Positions 26,194 to 34,969 are shown, numbered from the stretch's first letter. The stretch is DNA of 64,000 nt from Streptomyces spinoverrucosus (GCF_006539505.1 NZ_BJND01000008.1:347289-411288), one strand, 5' to 3'. Program-made: numbers and translations. The notes: generated by a model not told the origin, from the sequence alone.

Positions 26194-26940
26194 ATGACGC
26201 CCTTCGCCACCCTCCACCACGCCGACGAGCCGCTGCTGCTGCCGAACGCCTGGGACCACGCATCGGCCCACGCGCTGGCCGCGCAGGGGTATGCGGCGAT
26301 CGGGACGACGAGCCTGGGGGTAGCGGCGGCAGCCGGGCTGCCGGATGGGGCGGCGGCGACACGGGACGAGACACTGCGGCTCGCGCTCACACTCGGCTCG
26401 GGACCCTTTCTGCTGTCCGTCGACGCGGAAGGGGGCTTCAGCGAGGACCCGGAAGAGGTGGGGGAGTTCGCTCGGCAGCTGGCGGTGGTCGGAGCGGCCG
26501 GGATCAACCTGGAGGACGGACTCGGGCCGACCGCCCGGCACGCCGCGAAGATCGCCGCGGTCAAGGCAGCGGTACCCGACCTCTTCGTGAACGCCCGGAC
26601 CGACACGTACTGGTTGGGAGACGGGGAGGGAACGCTGGAGCGGCTCGACGCGTACCAGGAGGCCGGCGCGGACGGGGTGTTCGTCCCGGGCCTGAGTGAT
26701 GTCGAGGAAATCGCCGGTCTGGTGAAACGTCTCGATGTCCCCCTCAACATCCTCTACTCACCGAACGGCCCCACCGTCCCCCACCTCGCCGCCCTCGGCG
26801 TCCGCCGCGTCAGCCTCGGCTCGCTGTTGTACCGACGGGCACTGGGAGCGGCGGTGCAGGCTCTGACCGACGTACGAGCCGGCCACACGCCGAACGGCCC
26901 GACGCCGACGTACGCGGAGGTACAGGCGTTCAGCGGCTAG
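26194..26940 (+). CDS. Isocitrate lyase/PEP mutase family protein
   Basis: 248 residues with the TIM-barrel features of the PEP mutase/isocitrate lyase superfamily: LLLPNAWDHASA near the start, IGTTSLGVAAAAG, the metal-binding LLSVDAEGGFSE and GINLEDG, and NARTDTYW. The KKCGH signature of isocitrate lyase is absent, so it belongs with the oxaloacetate-decarboxylase/carboxyphosphonoenolpyruvate-mutase-like group whose substrates are mostly unknown. No Shine-Dalgarno is present; TAGCGT 8 bases before the ATG suggests a leaderless transcript. It follows the Dap operon by 81 bases on the same strand but there is no reason to place it in that pathway. Confidence 0.8.
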   Translation: MTPFATLHHADEPLLLPNAWDHASAHALAAQGYAAIGTTSLGVAAAAGLPDGAAATRDETLRLALTLGSGPFLLSVDAEGGFSEDPEEVGEFARQLAVVGAAGINLEDGLGPTARHAAKIAAVKAAVPDLFVNARTDTYWLGDGEGTLERLDAYQEAGADGVFVPGLSDVEEIAGLVKRLDVPLNILYSPNGPTVPHLAALGVRRVSLGSLLYRRALGAAVQALTDVRAGHTPNGPTPTYAEVQAFSG

Positions 26941-27022
26941 CGCTACGGCAGTTGACTTCCGCGATCGGGGGCGCCGGAAAACGGTTCGACGGCTTTGCGG
27001 GAGCCTGACACAGTGGCGCACT

Positions 27023-27985
27023 ATGGCGAACGTCGAGTCTGTGACGGCCCTGGACGTGCAGCTCATGCAGGGGCTGGCGCAGCGTGTCACCGCCAGCCGC
27101 CCGGACCTGGTGAACAGCGATGCGACGTTCGGCGAGCTGGCCTGGAACTGGGGCAAGGGGCACGCCAGTGACGGCGCGAGCTGGCGGCGTCGGTTGTGGT
27201 TCTCCGGCGGGGATCTGGTGGCGTGGAGCTGGGCCCATCTTCCGCACCAGGTGAGGCGGAGCGACGGGTCGGTGAAGGACGTCACCGGCGCCTATCTGGC
27301 GTATCAGGTCCATCCCGACCACGCCGGGCTGGTCGACGAGGTGATCGACTGGTACGACGGTACGGCGGCGGACCTCGACCGTACGGTGATGCCGAGCGCC
27401 GCCGATGAGTTCGCCCTGCAGCGATGGGCGGCGCACGGCTATGAGACCGACCCGGCCTCGCTCGGCGACGCCGGGTCCTGGACCCAGCTCAACGAGCGTT
27501 ACCTCACCGACGTGGAACAGCCGGTACTGCCGGACGGATTCCGGTTCCGCACCGCCGACGAGGCCGGGCCGGAGGCCGCGGTCCAGGCCCATCTGGACGC
27601 CTGGGCTCCCTCGACGTACACGGCCGAGGGCTACCAGGGCGTCCGGCAGACGGCGGGGTACCGCGGCGACCTGCACATTCTGGTGGAGGCGCCGGACGGG
27701 ACGATGGCATCCTCGACGATCATGTGGCTCGACGAGGCGAACAAGACCGCCGAGTTCGAGCCGGTCGGGACGCACCCGGACTACCGGCGTCGGGGGCTTG
27801 GAAGGGCGATGCTTCTGCACGGAATGCATCTGGCGCGGGCGGCCGGGGCCACTCATATGACGGTCGCCTGCCTGGGCGCGCCGGGGCACCCCCAGACCCG
27901 CGGGCTGTACTACAGCGTCGGGTTCCGGGAGCTCACACGGGATGTGCCGCTCATCAAGTCGGATCATGCTGCCACGGGCAGGTAA
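27023..27985 (+). CDS. GNAT-family N-acetyltransferase
   Basis: 320 residues. The C-terminal half is a GNAT domain with the acetyl-CoA-binding motif A HPDYRRRGLGRAML (near 250-265), preceded by strand TAEFEPVG and followed by ATHMTVACL and the tail GLYYSVGFREL. The N-terminal 150 residues have weaker similarity and may be a degenerate first GNAT lobe, as in tandem two-domain acetyltransferases (LAYQVHPDHAGLVDEVIDWYD). Substrate unknown. Start lies after a short gap with no convincing Shine-Dalgarno. Neighbours give no functional hint. Confidence 0.8.
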   Translation: MANVESVTALDVQLMQGLAQRVTASRPDLVNSDATFGELAWNWGKGHASDGASWRRRLWFSGGDLVAWSWAHLPHQVRRSDGSVKDVTGAYLAYQVHPDHAGLVDEVIDWYDGTAADLDRTVMPSAADEFALQRWAAHGYETDPASLGDAGSWTQLNERYLTDVEQPVLPDGFRFRTADEAGPEAAVQAHLDAWAPSTYTAEGYQGVRQTAGYRGDLHILVEAPDGTMASSTIMWLDEANKTAEFEPVGTHPDYRRRGLGRAMLLHGMHLARAAGATHMTVACLGAPGHPQTRGLYYSVGFRELTRDVPLIKSDHAATGR

Positions 27986-28008
27986 AGATCGGCCATCTGT
28001 CGAAACCA

Positions 28009-28037
28009 TTGACGCGGGCATGCCCCCCTCCTATCTT
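28009..28037 (+). promoter_or_regulatory. Promoter of the GH43-CBM42 gene
   Basis: TTGACG (28009-28014) and TATCTT (28032-28037) are spaced by 17 bases, a good housekeeping-sigma match. Transcription from about 28044 would give a ~180-base untranslated leader that includes a palindrome and a ricin-domain remnant. Confidence 0.65.
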
Positions 28038-28041
28038 CTGA

Positions 28042-28206
28042 CCGAATTCACGAACCACGTTCGAGATTACGGACAGGGGTGGTCTGGTATGCCTCGAATA
28101 CCCCACCTCGCCGGCCGACTGCGGCACCGCGAACGGCACCGACGTACGGCAGTGGACGTGGCTGAACAACAGCTGCCAGCAGTGGCGCCTCGTACCGACG
28201 ACCTGA
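28042..28206 (+). pseudogene. Stranded fragment of a ricin-type (CBM13) lectin domain
   Basis: In the frame that ends at TGA 28204-28206 the DNA reads about 54 codons between two stops, ending CGTANGTDVRQWTW then LNNSCQQWRLVP. The QxW motif, paired cysteines and DCGTANGTDVRQW pattern are those of a ricin-B/CBM13 repeat. There is no start codon or catalytic region, and the frame is closed by an in-frame TGA at 28039. It looks like the leftover C-terminus of a lost CBM13-bearing enzyme directly in front of a GH43 gene. Confidence 0.6.
28051..28063. promoter_or_regulatory. Candidate operator CGAAC-CAC-GTTCG
   Basis: A perfect 5+5 inverted repeat with 3-base centre lies 13 bases after the -10 box, just downstream of the expected transcription start. 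A similar TCGAAC/GTTCGA pair stands before the sugar importer operon at 44.6 kb, hinting at a shared sugar regulator, though the spacing differs. Confidence 0.4.
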
Positions 28207-28225
28207 CCGGATCTGGAGAACTCCC

Positions 28226-29674
28226 TTGAGACGTAACGCCGTTCGCCTGCTCCTGGCGATGCTGGTCGCCCTCGCGGCCTGCCTCGTCGCACCGGGCTCC
28301 CCCGCGCAGGCCGCTGTCCCCGCGTCCCCCGCCGTGACCTACACCAACCCGATCGCGGAGAAGCGGGCCGACCCGCACATCTTCAAACACACCGACGGCT
28401 ACTACTACTTCACCGCGACCGTCCCCGAGTACGACCGCATCGTGCTGCGCCGGGCGACCACCATCCAGGGGCTGTCCACGGCCCAGGAGGTGACCATCTG
28501 GACCAAGCACGCAAGCGGGGTGATGGGCGCGCACATCTGGGCGCCGGAGATCCACTTCATCGACGGCAAGTGGTACGTCTACTTCGCCGCCGGCGCCACC
28601 AACGACGTGTGGGCGATCCGGATGTACGTCCTGGAGGGCACCGGCGCCAACCCACTGACCGCCACCTGGACGGAGAAGGGCCAGATCAAGACGCAGTGGG
28701 AGAGCTTCTCCCTGGACGCCACGACCTTCGTGGTGAACGGCGTGCGCTATCTGGCCTGGGCCCAGCGCGACCCGTCCGTGAGCAACAACACGGACATCTA
28801 CCTCGCGAAGATGGCCAACCCGTGGACCATCACCGGCACTCCGGTGATGCTGTCGCGGCCCACCTACTCCTGGGAGACGGTCGGCTACAAGGTCAACGAG
28901 GGCCCGGCAGTGATCCAGCGCGGCGGCAAGGTCTTCATGTCGTACTCCGCCAGCGCCACCGACAGCAACTACTGCCTGGGCCTGCTGTCCGCCTCCGCGA
29001 GCGCCGACCTGCTCAACGCGGCGAACTGGAGCAAGAGTTCCACGCCCGTGTTCACCAGCAACGCCGCGACCGGCCAGTACGGCCCGGGCCACAACTCCTT
29101 CACCGTCTCCGAGGACGGCAAGAGCGACATCCTCGTCTACCACGACCGCAACTACAAGGACATCACCGGCGACCCGCTCAACGACCCCAACCGCCGCACC
29201 CGCGTCCAGAAGCTGTACTGGAAGGCCGACGGCACGCCCGACTTCGGCATCCCGGTGCCCGACGGGGTCACGCCGCAGCGCTTCTCGTCCTACAACTTCG
29301 CGGACCGGTTCATCCGCCACTGGGACTACCGCGCCCGGATCGAGGCGAACGTCAGCCCGCTCGCCGACTCGCAGTTCCGGGTCGTCCCCGGCCTGACCGG
29401 CAGCGGCACGGTCTCCCTCGAGTCCACCAACTTCCCCGGCCACTACCTGCGGCACAAGAACTTCGAGGTGTGGCTGGAGAAGAACGACGGCACGGCGCAG
29501 TATGCCTCCGACGCCACGTTCTTCCGGCGGGCCGGCCTGGCCGACTCGGCGGGCATCTCGTACGAGTCGTACAACTACCCGGGCCGCTACCTCCGCCACT
29601 ACGAGTACCTGCTGTACGTCCAGACCCCGAGCACCACCACCGACCGGGCAGACGCCACGTTCTACGCCCAGTGA
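28226..29674 (+). CDS. GH43 exo-arabinofuranosidase with CBM42 (AbfB) domain, secreted
   Basis: 482 residues. A Sec signal (LLLAMLVALAACLV) precedes a GH43 propeller with catalytic Asp in KRADPHIFKHTDGYYYF, SFSLDATTF and acid Glu in KVNEGPAVIQR. Residues about 345-482 form an AbfB/CBM42 beta-trefoil that binds arabinofuranose side chains (NFADRFIRHWDYRARIE, NFPGHYLRHKNFEVWLE, NYPGRYLRHYEYLLYV: three repeats). The arrangement matches the exo-1,5-alpha-L-arabinofuranosidase Araf43A known from Streptomyces avermitilis. It starts at TTG 28226, supported by GGAGA 6 bases upstream. Its catalytic part is a paralogue of the enzyme at 8.9 kb. Convergent with TetR, overlapping by 13 bases. Confidence 0.87.
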   Translation: MRRNAVRLLLAMLVALAACLVAPGSPAQAAVPASPAVTYTNPIAEKRADPHIFKHTDGYYYFTATVPEYDRIVLRRATTIQGLSTAQEVTIWTKHASGVMGAHIWAPEIHFIDGKWYVYFAAGATNDVWAIRMYVLEGTGANPLTATWTEKGQIKTQWESFSLDATTFVVNGVRYLAWAQRDPSVSNNTDIYLAKMANPWTITGTPVMLSRPTYSWETVGYKVNEGPAVIQRGGKVFMSYSASATDSNYCLGLLSASASADLLNAANWSKSSTPVFTSNAATGQYGPGHNSFTVSEDGKSDILVYHDRNYKDITGDPLNDPNRRTRVQKLYWKADGTPDFGIPVPDGVTPQRFSSYNFADRFIRHWDYRARIEANVSPLADSQFRVVPGLTGSGTVSLESTNFPGHYLRHKNFEVWLEKNDGTAQYASDATFFRRAGLADSAGISYESYNYPGRYLRHYEYLLYVQTPSTTTDRADATFYAQ

Positions 29675-30255
29675 CGATCCGCACCCACCGGGTGCGGCCA
29701 GTGCTCCAACGCCACGTGCAGCGCGTCGATGGCCCTGTCCCATGACGCCTGCACGTCGCGTGGGGCACCGAAGGCGCCGGCCGCCTCCAGAGCGCAGTAG
29801 CCGTGGAACGTGGCGCGCAGGAGACGGACGGCGTCGGTGAGGTCGGGTTCTTCGAGGTCGTAGGCGCGGAGCATGCCGTAGGTGATCTCGGCGGTACGGA
29901 GCAGTGCGGGGGAGTCGGCGACGAGGTCCTGGTCGATGCGGATCTGGGTGGCCGCGTACCGGCCCGGGTGCGCCAGCGCGTACTCCCGGTAGGCGTCGGC
30001 GAAGGCGACCAGCGCGTCCTTCCCGGCCCGCCCCGCCACCGCCGCCGCGATCCGGTCGATCATCTCGCCGCCCGCCAGCAGCGCCAGGCGGGTGCGCAGG
30101 TCCTGGAGGTTGCGGACGTGTGAGTACAGGCTCGCGTCCTTGACGCCGAAGCGCCGGGCCAGCGCGGAGAGCGTGACGTGGTCGAAACCGACTTCGTCGG
30201 CGAGGTCGGCGGCGGCCGCGACGAGGCGGTCGGTGGTCAGACCGGCTCTGGCCAT
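29662..30255 (-). CDS. TetR-family regulator
   Basis: 197 residues with an N-terminal TetR helix-turn-helix (VTLSALARRFGVKDASLYSHV) and a C-terminal TetR_C_33/WHG-like ligand domain (LRATFHGYCALEAAGAFG). Start ATG lies after GGGGG-rich sequence, and the upstream region carries direct repeats likely bound by the protein itself. The target genes are not obvious: no transporter or reductase is adjacent on the divergent side, where the next gene points the same way. Confidence 0.88.
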   Translation of the reverse strand: MARAGLTTDRLVAAAADLADEVGFDHVTLSALARRFGVKDASLYSHVRNLQDLRTRLALLAGGEMIDRIAAAVAGRAGKDALVAFADAYREYALAHPGRYAATQIRIDQDLVADSPALLRTAEITYGMLRAYDLEEPDLTDAVRLLRATFHGYCALEAAGAFGAPRDVQASWDRAIDALHVALEHWPHPVGADRHWA

Positions 30256-30274
30256 GGAGTACCCCCTTTGCGGA

Positions 30275-30305
30275 CCTAGGGGTATTAGGTTACTGCCTAG
30301 GGGTA
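30275..30305. promoter_or_regulatory. Direct repeats CCTAGGGGTA upstream of TetR
   Basis: CCTAGGGGTA occurs at 30275-30284 and 30296-30305, 21 bases apart (two helical turns), and an inverted TACCCC lies at about 30260. This spacing suits two TetR dimers on one face of the promoter. Inferred autoregulatory operator. Confidence 0.5.
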
Positions 30306-30353
30306 GTCCCGGGGGGCACCTCCAGGGGGTACTCCTCCACAGCGAAGGCCAGG

Positions 30354-31673
30354 TCAGCCGATCGGCGCGTACAGCACCCCCAGCTTGTCGATCTCGTCGC
30401 CCGCGCGGCCCGTGAAGCCGACGATCTGCCAGCCGGACGGGGCCGTGAACGTCCTGGTCGCGGTCGTCGCCGTACCGGCCGTGAGCGTACGGCCCTTGTC
30501 CGTGGTGAACGCGGCCGAGAAGATCCGGGTGCGGCCGTCCTTCTGGCCCTGCGTCAGCTTCACGGACGTGAGGTGCTCACCCGACCCCAGCGTCAGCGTC
30601 GTCGCCGTGCCGCCCGTACCGCCGTGCGACAGGACCGTACCGCCGTCGTGCGTGAGCGAAACCGCGTCCAGGCGGGCGGCGCCGCGCAGGGTCAGCGTGC
30701 GGGGCGAGGGGGCCGCCGGGAGGTCGTCCGCGTCGTTGAACGCCGTGCCGTGCGGGCCGCCGAAGAAGTCGCTGGCCTTCAGGGACGGGTTGACGGTGTA
30801 GGAGAAGTCGACCGTGTGCGGGAAGTGGTCGGAGAGGTGCTCGCCGTCGGAGCGGAGGAACTTCGCCCACTCGTTGTTGTAGCGGGTGGCGTCGAGGCCG
30901 ACGAGGTCGCTGCCGCGGTAGAGGACCTTGTCGACGACCTCGCAGTCATTGGTCGGGGCGGCCGCGTCGCAGACCTGCGCCTCGCTGCCCTGCGCCGGGG
31001 GTGTACCGCCCTTGACCAGGTCGACCCACGGGTCCTTGAGGCCGTTCTCGGCGATGAGCGTGCGGATGTTGTCGCCCGTCCGCGTGTAACGGGTGTTGGT
31101 GTCGCCCATGACGATCACCGCGTTGCCCGCGGAGTTGGCCTGGATGAAGTCCGACAGCTGCTCGATGTTGGCGCGCCGGGCGGCCAGGGCGTCGTCCGTC
31201 GCGTCCGCGTTGGTGTGGACGTTGTAGAGGTCGACGAAGACCCCCTCGGCGAGGCGGACACGAGCGAGCGAGAATCCCTTGGGGGTCAGGCAGTTCGTGC
31301 CCGTGCAGTTGTTCCACTTCACCCGCTGGAAGTCCTCGAAGGGGTGGTCCGAGAGCGTGTTGAGGCCGTCGCCGAACCCGGCGCCGCCGCTGGTCGCGGT
31401 GCGGTGCGGGTGGTTGTCGTTGGCGTACAGCGACGCGTGGTAGTTGAAGTCCTCCTGGACGTTCACGATGTCGTACGCGCCGAGCCGCTGCCCGATCAGC
31501 GGGGTGTTGGTCTCGGGGTCGCTGTCGCCGAGGCCGAGCGGCAGGCCCGCGATGTTGTAGGTGAGGACGTTGAAGGTGCCGGTCGTGGCCGCCGCCGCGG
31601 GCGTCGAAGCGGCGGTGACGAGTCCGGCCACGGCCAGCGCGCCGGCGGTGAGGGCGCCGATGAGTCTTCTCAT
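30354..31673 (-). CDS. Secreted endonuclease/exonuclease/phosphatase-fold protein with jacalin-like domain
   Basis: 439 residues. A Sec signal (LTAGALAVAGLVTAA) is followed by an EEP domain to about residue 295: FNVLTYNIAG, NVQEDFNYH (metal-binding Glu), YNVHTNAD, VMGDTNTRY (catalytic Asp/Asn) and the terminal SDHFP His motif. Such proteins include sphingomyelinase C, DNase I and inositol phosphatases; the substrate is open. Residues about 325-439 look like a jacalin-type beta-prism lectin (SLKASDFFGGPHGTAFND to the terminal GWQIVGFTGRAGDEIDKLGVLY), suggesting binding to a glycan or surface. Divergent from the PHP-protein gene. Confidence 0.82.
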   Translation of the reverse strand: MRRLIGALTAGALAVAGLVTAASTPAAAATTGTFNVLTYNIAGLPLGLGDSDPETNTPLIGQRLGAYDIVNVQEDFNYHASLYANDNHPHRTATSGGAGFGDGLNTLSDHPFEDFQRVKWNNCTGTNCLTPKGFSLARVRLAEGVFVDLYNVHTNADATDDALAARRANIEQLSDFIQANSAGNAVIVMGDTNTRYTRTGDNIRTLIAENGLKDPWVDLVKGGTPPAQGSEAQVCDAAAPTNDCEVVDKVLYRGSDLVGLDATRYNNEWAKFLRSDGEHLSDHFPHTVDFSYTVNPSLKASDFFGGPHGTAFNDADDLPAAPSPRTLTLRGAARLDAVSLTHDGGTVLSHGGTGGTATTLTLGSGEHLTSVKLTQGQKDGRTRIFSAAFTTDKGRTLTAGTATTATRTFTAPSGWQIVGFTGRAGDEIDKLGVLYAPIG

Positions 31674-31918
31674 GGGGGGTCTCCGTCAGGTATACGGGGA
31701 GGAAGATCAGCGCTGCTCAGCGTCATGGCAACTTCGGTTACGTACAAGGGTAGTTGGGGAAACTGTCGGTGCCGAGGCGAGCGGCCGTGTCAGGGACGCC
31801 CGGCGCTCACCCGCGATTCGTTGACTATTCATCTTCTGCCTCGATTCTCCTCACGCGGCACAGCAGTGCCGAAGAAGGCGGCCGCAGAAGGCAGCGGCAA
31901 TCAGGAGGGGCAGGGCAC

Positions 31919-33622
31919 ATGGGGCACAGCCACGGACACGGGCATCACCATCACCACGGTCACGACCACGACCATGACCACGAACACGCGGCCCTGCCCG
32001 CCGCCTTCGACACCTCCGTGCCCGACGAGGCCCTGAGCCCCGAGCAGCAGTCGCGCCGCTCCCTGCTGCGCCGCGCCGGTCTGCTGGGCGCGGGCCTGGC
32101 CGCGTCGAGCGTGCTCGCGGCGTCCCCGGCCGCCGCCTCCGCCCCCTCGACCGGCCGCCGCGGCAAGGGCTTCCTGTGGCTGGCCGGCGACCACCACATC
32201 CACACCCAGTACAGCAACGACGGCAAGTACCGCGTCGTCGACCAGGTCCGCCACGGCGCCATGTACGGCATGGACTGGCTGGTCATCACCGACCACGGCA
32301 ACGCGACCCACGCCAAGATCGGCGTCGAGAAGGTCAACCCGGACATCCGCGAGGCCCGTGAGGCGTACGAGGACACCCTCGTCTTCCAGGGCCTGGAGTG
32401 GAACATCCCGGCCGCCGAGCACGGCACGGTCTTCGTGCACCCCGGCAAGAACGAGGTCTCCGTCCTCAAGCAGTTCGAGAACGACTACGACGGCTCGGTC
32501 AAGGGCGCCTCCGCCTCCACCCCCGCCAACGAGGCGCTCGCCATCGCGGGCCTGGCCTTCCTGTCCGACCAGGTGAAGCGGCGCAAGGTCAAGGACGCGC
32601 TGATGCTCGCCAACCACCCGGCGCGGCGCGGTGTCGACTCCCCGCACGAGATACGCGCCTGGCGTGACGCGACGCCCGCGAGCCACCAGATCGCCGTCGG
32701 CTTCGAGGGCGCGCCGGGCCACCAGGCGGGCGGCATCGCCGCGCCGCTCGGGATGGGCCGGGCGCGCGGCATCTACGACAACAACCCCAGCGCCAACTCC
32801 TTCCCCGGCTATCCGCCGGAGAGCTACCGCACCTGGGGCGGCTTCGACTGGATGACCTCCACCGTCGGCGGCCTGTGGGACAGCCTCCTCGCCGAGGGCA
32901 AGCCCTGGTGGATCACCGCCAACTCCGACTCCCACCAGAACTACGCCGACACCGCCGTACGCGGCCCGGGCAGCGACTTCAACGCCAACGGCAAGTACGA
33001 GGACCCGGTCTACGGCGGCAAGATCGACCTCACCCAGGGCGACTACTGGCCCGGCTACTACAGCCGCACCCACGTCGGCGCCGACGGCTTCAACTACGCC
33101 GCCGTCATGGACGGCATCCGCGCCGGCCGTATCTGGGTCGACCACGGCCAGCTGCTCAGCGGCCTCGACGTCCGCGTGTCCGGCGGCAGCCGCTGGGCCA
33201 CGCTGGGCGGCGCACTGCACGTGCGCAAGGGCACGAAGGTCACGCTGACGGTCGACGTCGCGCTGGCCGGCGGCCCCAACTGGGCCGGTTTCGTCCCGAC
33301 ACTGGCCCGCGTGGACGTCATCCAGGGCGATGTCACGGGCGAGGTAAAGGACAAGGACACGTTCACCGCGCCGACGGCCAAGGTCGTCAAGTCGTACGAG
33401 ATCAACAAGTCGACGGGCACGGTCCGGCTGTCGTACGACCTCGGCCGGGTCGACCGCCCGGTCTACGTCCGCCTGCGCGGCACCGACGGCAAGCGCACCG
33501 GCGTCGGCCCGATGGGCGCGGCCGTCGACCCGGCGGGCCCGGTCCTGGACGTCGTGGGCGACGCCGACCCGTGGCAGGACCTGTGGTTCTACTCCAACCC
33601 GGTGTGGGTCCTGCCCTCGTGA
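31919..33622 (+). CDS. PHP-domain (CehA/McbA-type) metallohydrolase with His-rich N-terminus
   Basis: 567 residues. The first ~21 residues are almost only His, Asp and Gly (HGHHHHHGHDHD), then a Tat signal (SRRSLLRRAGLLGAG). The mature domain is a PHP-type phosphoesterase: GDHHIHTQYS gives the first metal-binding histidines, ITDHGN the next, FQGLEWN, ANHPARRG and NSDSHQNY the others. A C-terminal beta region binds nothing recognised. The ATG is chosen because AGGAGGGG lies 8-9 bases upstream; its His-rich part lies before the Tat motif and would be removed on export, so any metal role is cytoplasmic or during folding. It overlaps the next gene in the pattern GTGA. A TTGACT box at 31821 may be its -35. 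Confidence 0.82.
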   Translation: MGHSHGHGHHHHHGHDHDHDHEHAALPAAFDTSVPDEALSPEQQSRRSLLRRAGLLGAGLAASSVLAASPAAASAPSTGRRGKGFLWLAGDHHIHTQYSNDGKYRVVDQVRHGAMYGMDWLVITDHGNATHAKIGVEKVNPDIREAREAYEDTLVFQGLEWNIPAAEHGTVFVHPGKNEVSVLKQFENDYDGSVKGASASTPANEALAIAGLAFLSDQVKRRKVKDALMLANHPARRGVDSPHEIRAWRDATPASHQIAVGFEGAPGHQAGGIAAPLGMGRARGIYDNNPSANSFPGYPPESYRTWGGFDWMTSTVGGLWDSLLAEGKPWWITANSDSHQNYADTAVRGPGSDFNANGKYEDPVYGGKIDLTQGDYWPGYYSRTHVGADGFNYAAVMDGIRAGRIWVDHGQLLSGLDVRVSGGSRWATLGGALHVRKGTKVTLTVDVALAGGPNWAGFVPTLARVDVIQGDVTGEVKDKDTFTAPTAKVVKSYEINKSTGTVRLSYDLGRVDRPVYVRLRGTDGKRTGVGPMGAAVDPAGPVLDVVGDADPWQDLWFYSNPVWVLPS

Positions 33623-34131
33623 CGCCGTACGTCCTCACCGTCGACGCGGGCCTGAAGGAACTGCGCCCGGCCGACCACCTGCTGCTGACGCTGGCGGCCG
33701 AACTCGCCCTCCCCGAGGGCACGTTCGGCTGCACGCACCTCGTCCGGGACGAGCGGCCCCGGGTCGTGCTGTCCTTCGCGATGGAGTCGGAGGCGGCTGC
33801 GCTGACGGCCCGGGAGTGGCTGACGGCCAAGGGTTACGAGGTGACGGACGGCGCCCCCGACGAGGTCGGCCGCGCCGTGCTCTACCCGGGCGCGGCCGAG
33901 CTCACCGGCACGCTGTCGATCTCGGAGCTGCTGTCCCGCTCCGCGATCGACCGCGTGACGGTCCTGGGCGCCAGTGGGGAAACGGCGCCGGAAGCCGCTG
34001 TCGTCACCCGGGACCACGTACGCCCGCAGTGGCAGAACGGTGAGCTGGTCCTGGCCGTGATGCCCGCGGTGGGCGGCACGCTCGTGCCGTTCGAGGTTCC
34101 GGACCCGACCCCCTGCTGCGCCGACCACTGA
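33619..34131 (+). CDS. Hypothetical protein coupled to the PHP metallohydrolase
   Basis: 170 residues. The GTG start overlaps the stop of the PHP gene (GTGA), so the two are translationally coupled. It has no signal peptide and no transmembrane segment. A conserved-looking N-terminus (YVLTVDAGLKELRPADHLLLTL) and a C-terminal CC pair (DPTPCCADH) are the only features; the cysteine pair might bind metal. I do not recognise a family. Its role should be sought in its constant partnership, if any, with the PHP protein. Confidence 0.7.
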   Translation: MTPYVLTVDAGLKELRPADHLLLTLAAELALPEGTFGCTHLVRDERPRVVLSFAMESEAAALTAREWLTAKGYEVTDGAPDEVGRAVLYPGAAELTGTLSISELLSRSAIDRVTVLGASGETAPEAAVVTRDHVRPQWQNGELVLAVMPAVGGTLVPFEVPDPTPCCADH

Positions 34132-34150
34132 AACACGGTTGCCGCCCCGG

Positions 34151-34969
34151 TCACGCCTTGGCCATCACGCGGAGCGCCTCCGCTTCGGGCGTGTCCGGGG
34201 CCGCCGTGTAGACGAGCAGGCTCAGATCGGGGTCGTGCGGGAAGTGGGTGAGCTCGTACGCGAGGGTGAGCGGGCCGGCCTCGGGGTGCAGCAGCCGCTT
34301 GTGCCCGAAGGACTTGGTGCGTACGGCGTGCCGCTCCCAGTGGTGACGGAACTCCGGTGACTTCTCGGTGAGTTCGGCGATGAGCCAGTGCAGCTCCGCG
34401 TCCCGTGGATGGCGTCCGGCGGCGATCCGCAGATGGCCCACCGCCTCCTGCGCGATGAAGTCGCGGTCGGGATAGCGGTTGCCGATCTCGTCGTTGAGCA
34501 GGTGCAGACGGGCCATGTTGCGCTCGGCCCGCGGCAGCGCGGCAAAGTCCGTGATCAGCGCGCAGGCCGGGCGGTTCCAGGCGAGGACGTCCAGCCGGTG
34601 GCCCACCGCGAGGGCCGGCGCCGCGATCCAGTCGAGCAGTTGCCGCACCCCGGGGCGTGCGCTGCGGTCGCCGGGCGCCCCCGACGTGCGGTCCGGCCGG
34701 GCCAGCCGGACCAGATGCTCCCGCTCGTCCGCGTCCAGCCGCAGGGCGTCGGCCACCGCGCCGAGGACCGCGTCCGAGACGCCGCGATTGCGGCCCTGCT
34801 CCAGCCGTACGTAGTAGTCGACGCTCACACCCGCCAGATGCGCGACCTCCTCCCGGCGCAGGCCCGGCACCCGACGCGGCCCCGACCCCGAGGCGAACCC
34901 CACGTCCTCCGGGCGGATCCGCGCCCGCCGGGACCGCAGGAACTCACCCAACTCCCGTACTGGCTCCAT
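34151..34969 (-). CDS. XRE-family regulator with MmyB-like ligand domain
   Basis: 272 residues. An N-terminal XRE helix-turn-helix (GLRREEVAHLAGVSVDYYVRLEQGRNRGVSD) is followed by an MmyB-like PAS-type sensor domain (AVGHRLDVLAWNRPACALI, RNMARLHLLND, HWERHAVRTKSFGHKRLLHPEAGPLTLAYE). This architecture is common in Streptomyces and often controls an adjacent dehydrogenase or transporter; none is obvious next to it here. The ATG at 34969 starts the conserved ELGEFLRSRRARI and is preferred to an upstream in-frame ATG at 35050. Confidence 0.88.
   Translation of the reverse strand: MEPVRELGEFLRSRRARIRPEDVGFASGSGPRRVPGLRREEVAHLAGVSVDYYVRLEQGRNRGVSDAVLGAVADALRLDADEREHLVRLARPDRTSGAPGDRSARPGVRQLLDWIAAPALAVGHRLDVLAWNRPACALITDFAALPRAERNMARLHLLNDEIGNRYPDRDFIAQEAVGHLRIAAGRHPRDAELHWLIAELTEKSPEFRHHWERHAVRTKSFGHKRLLHPEAGPLTLAYELTHFPHDPDLSLLVYTAAPDTPEAEALRVMAKA

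Noticed and set aside
26941..27022. TTGACT at about 26951 as a promoter for the GNAT gene
   Set aside because: No -10 hexamer is found at the right distance.
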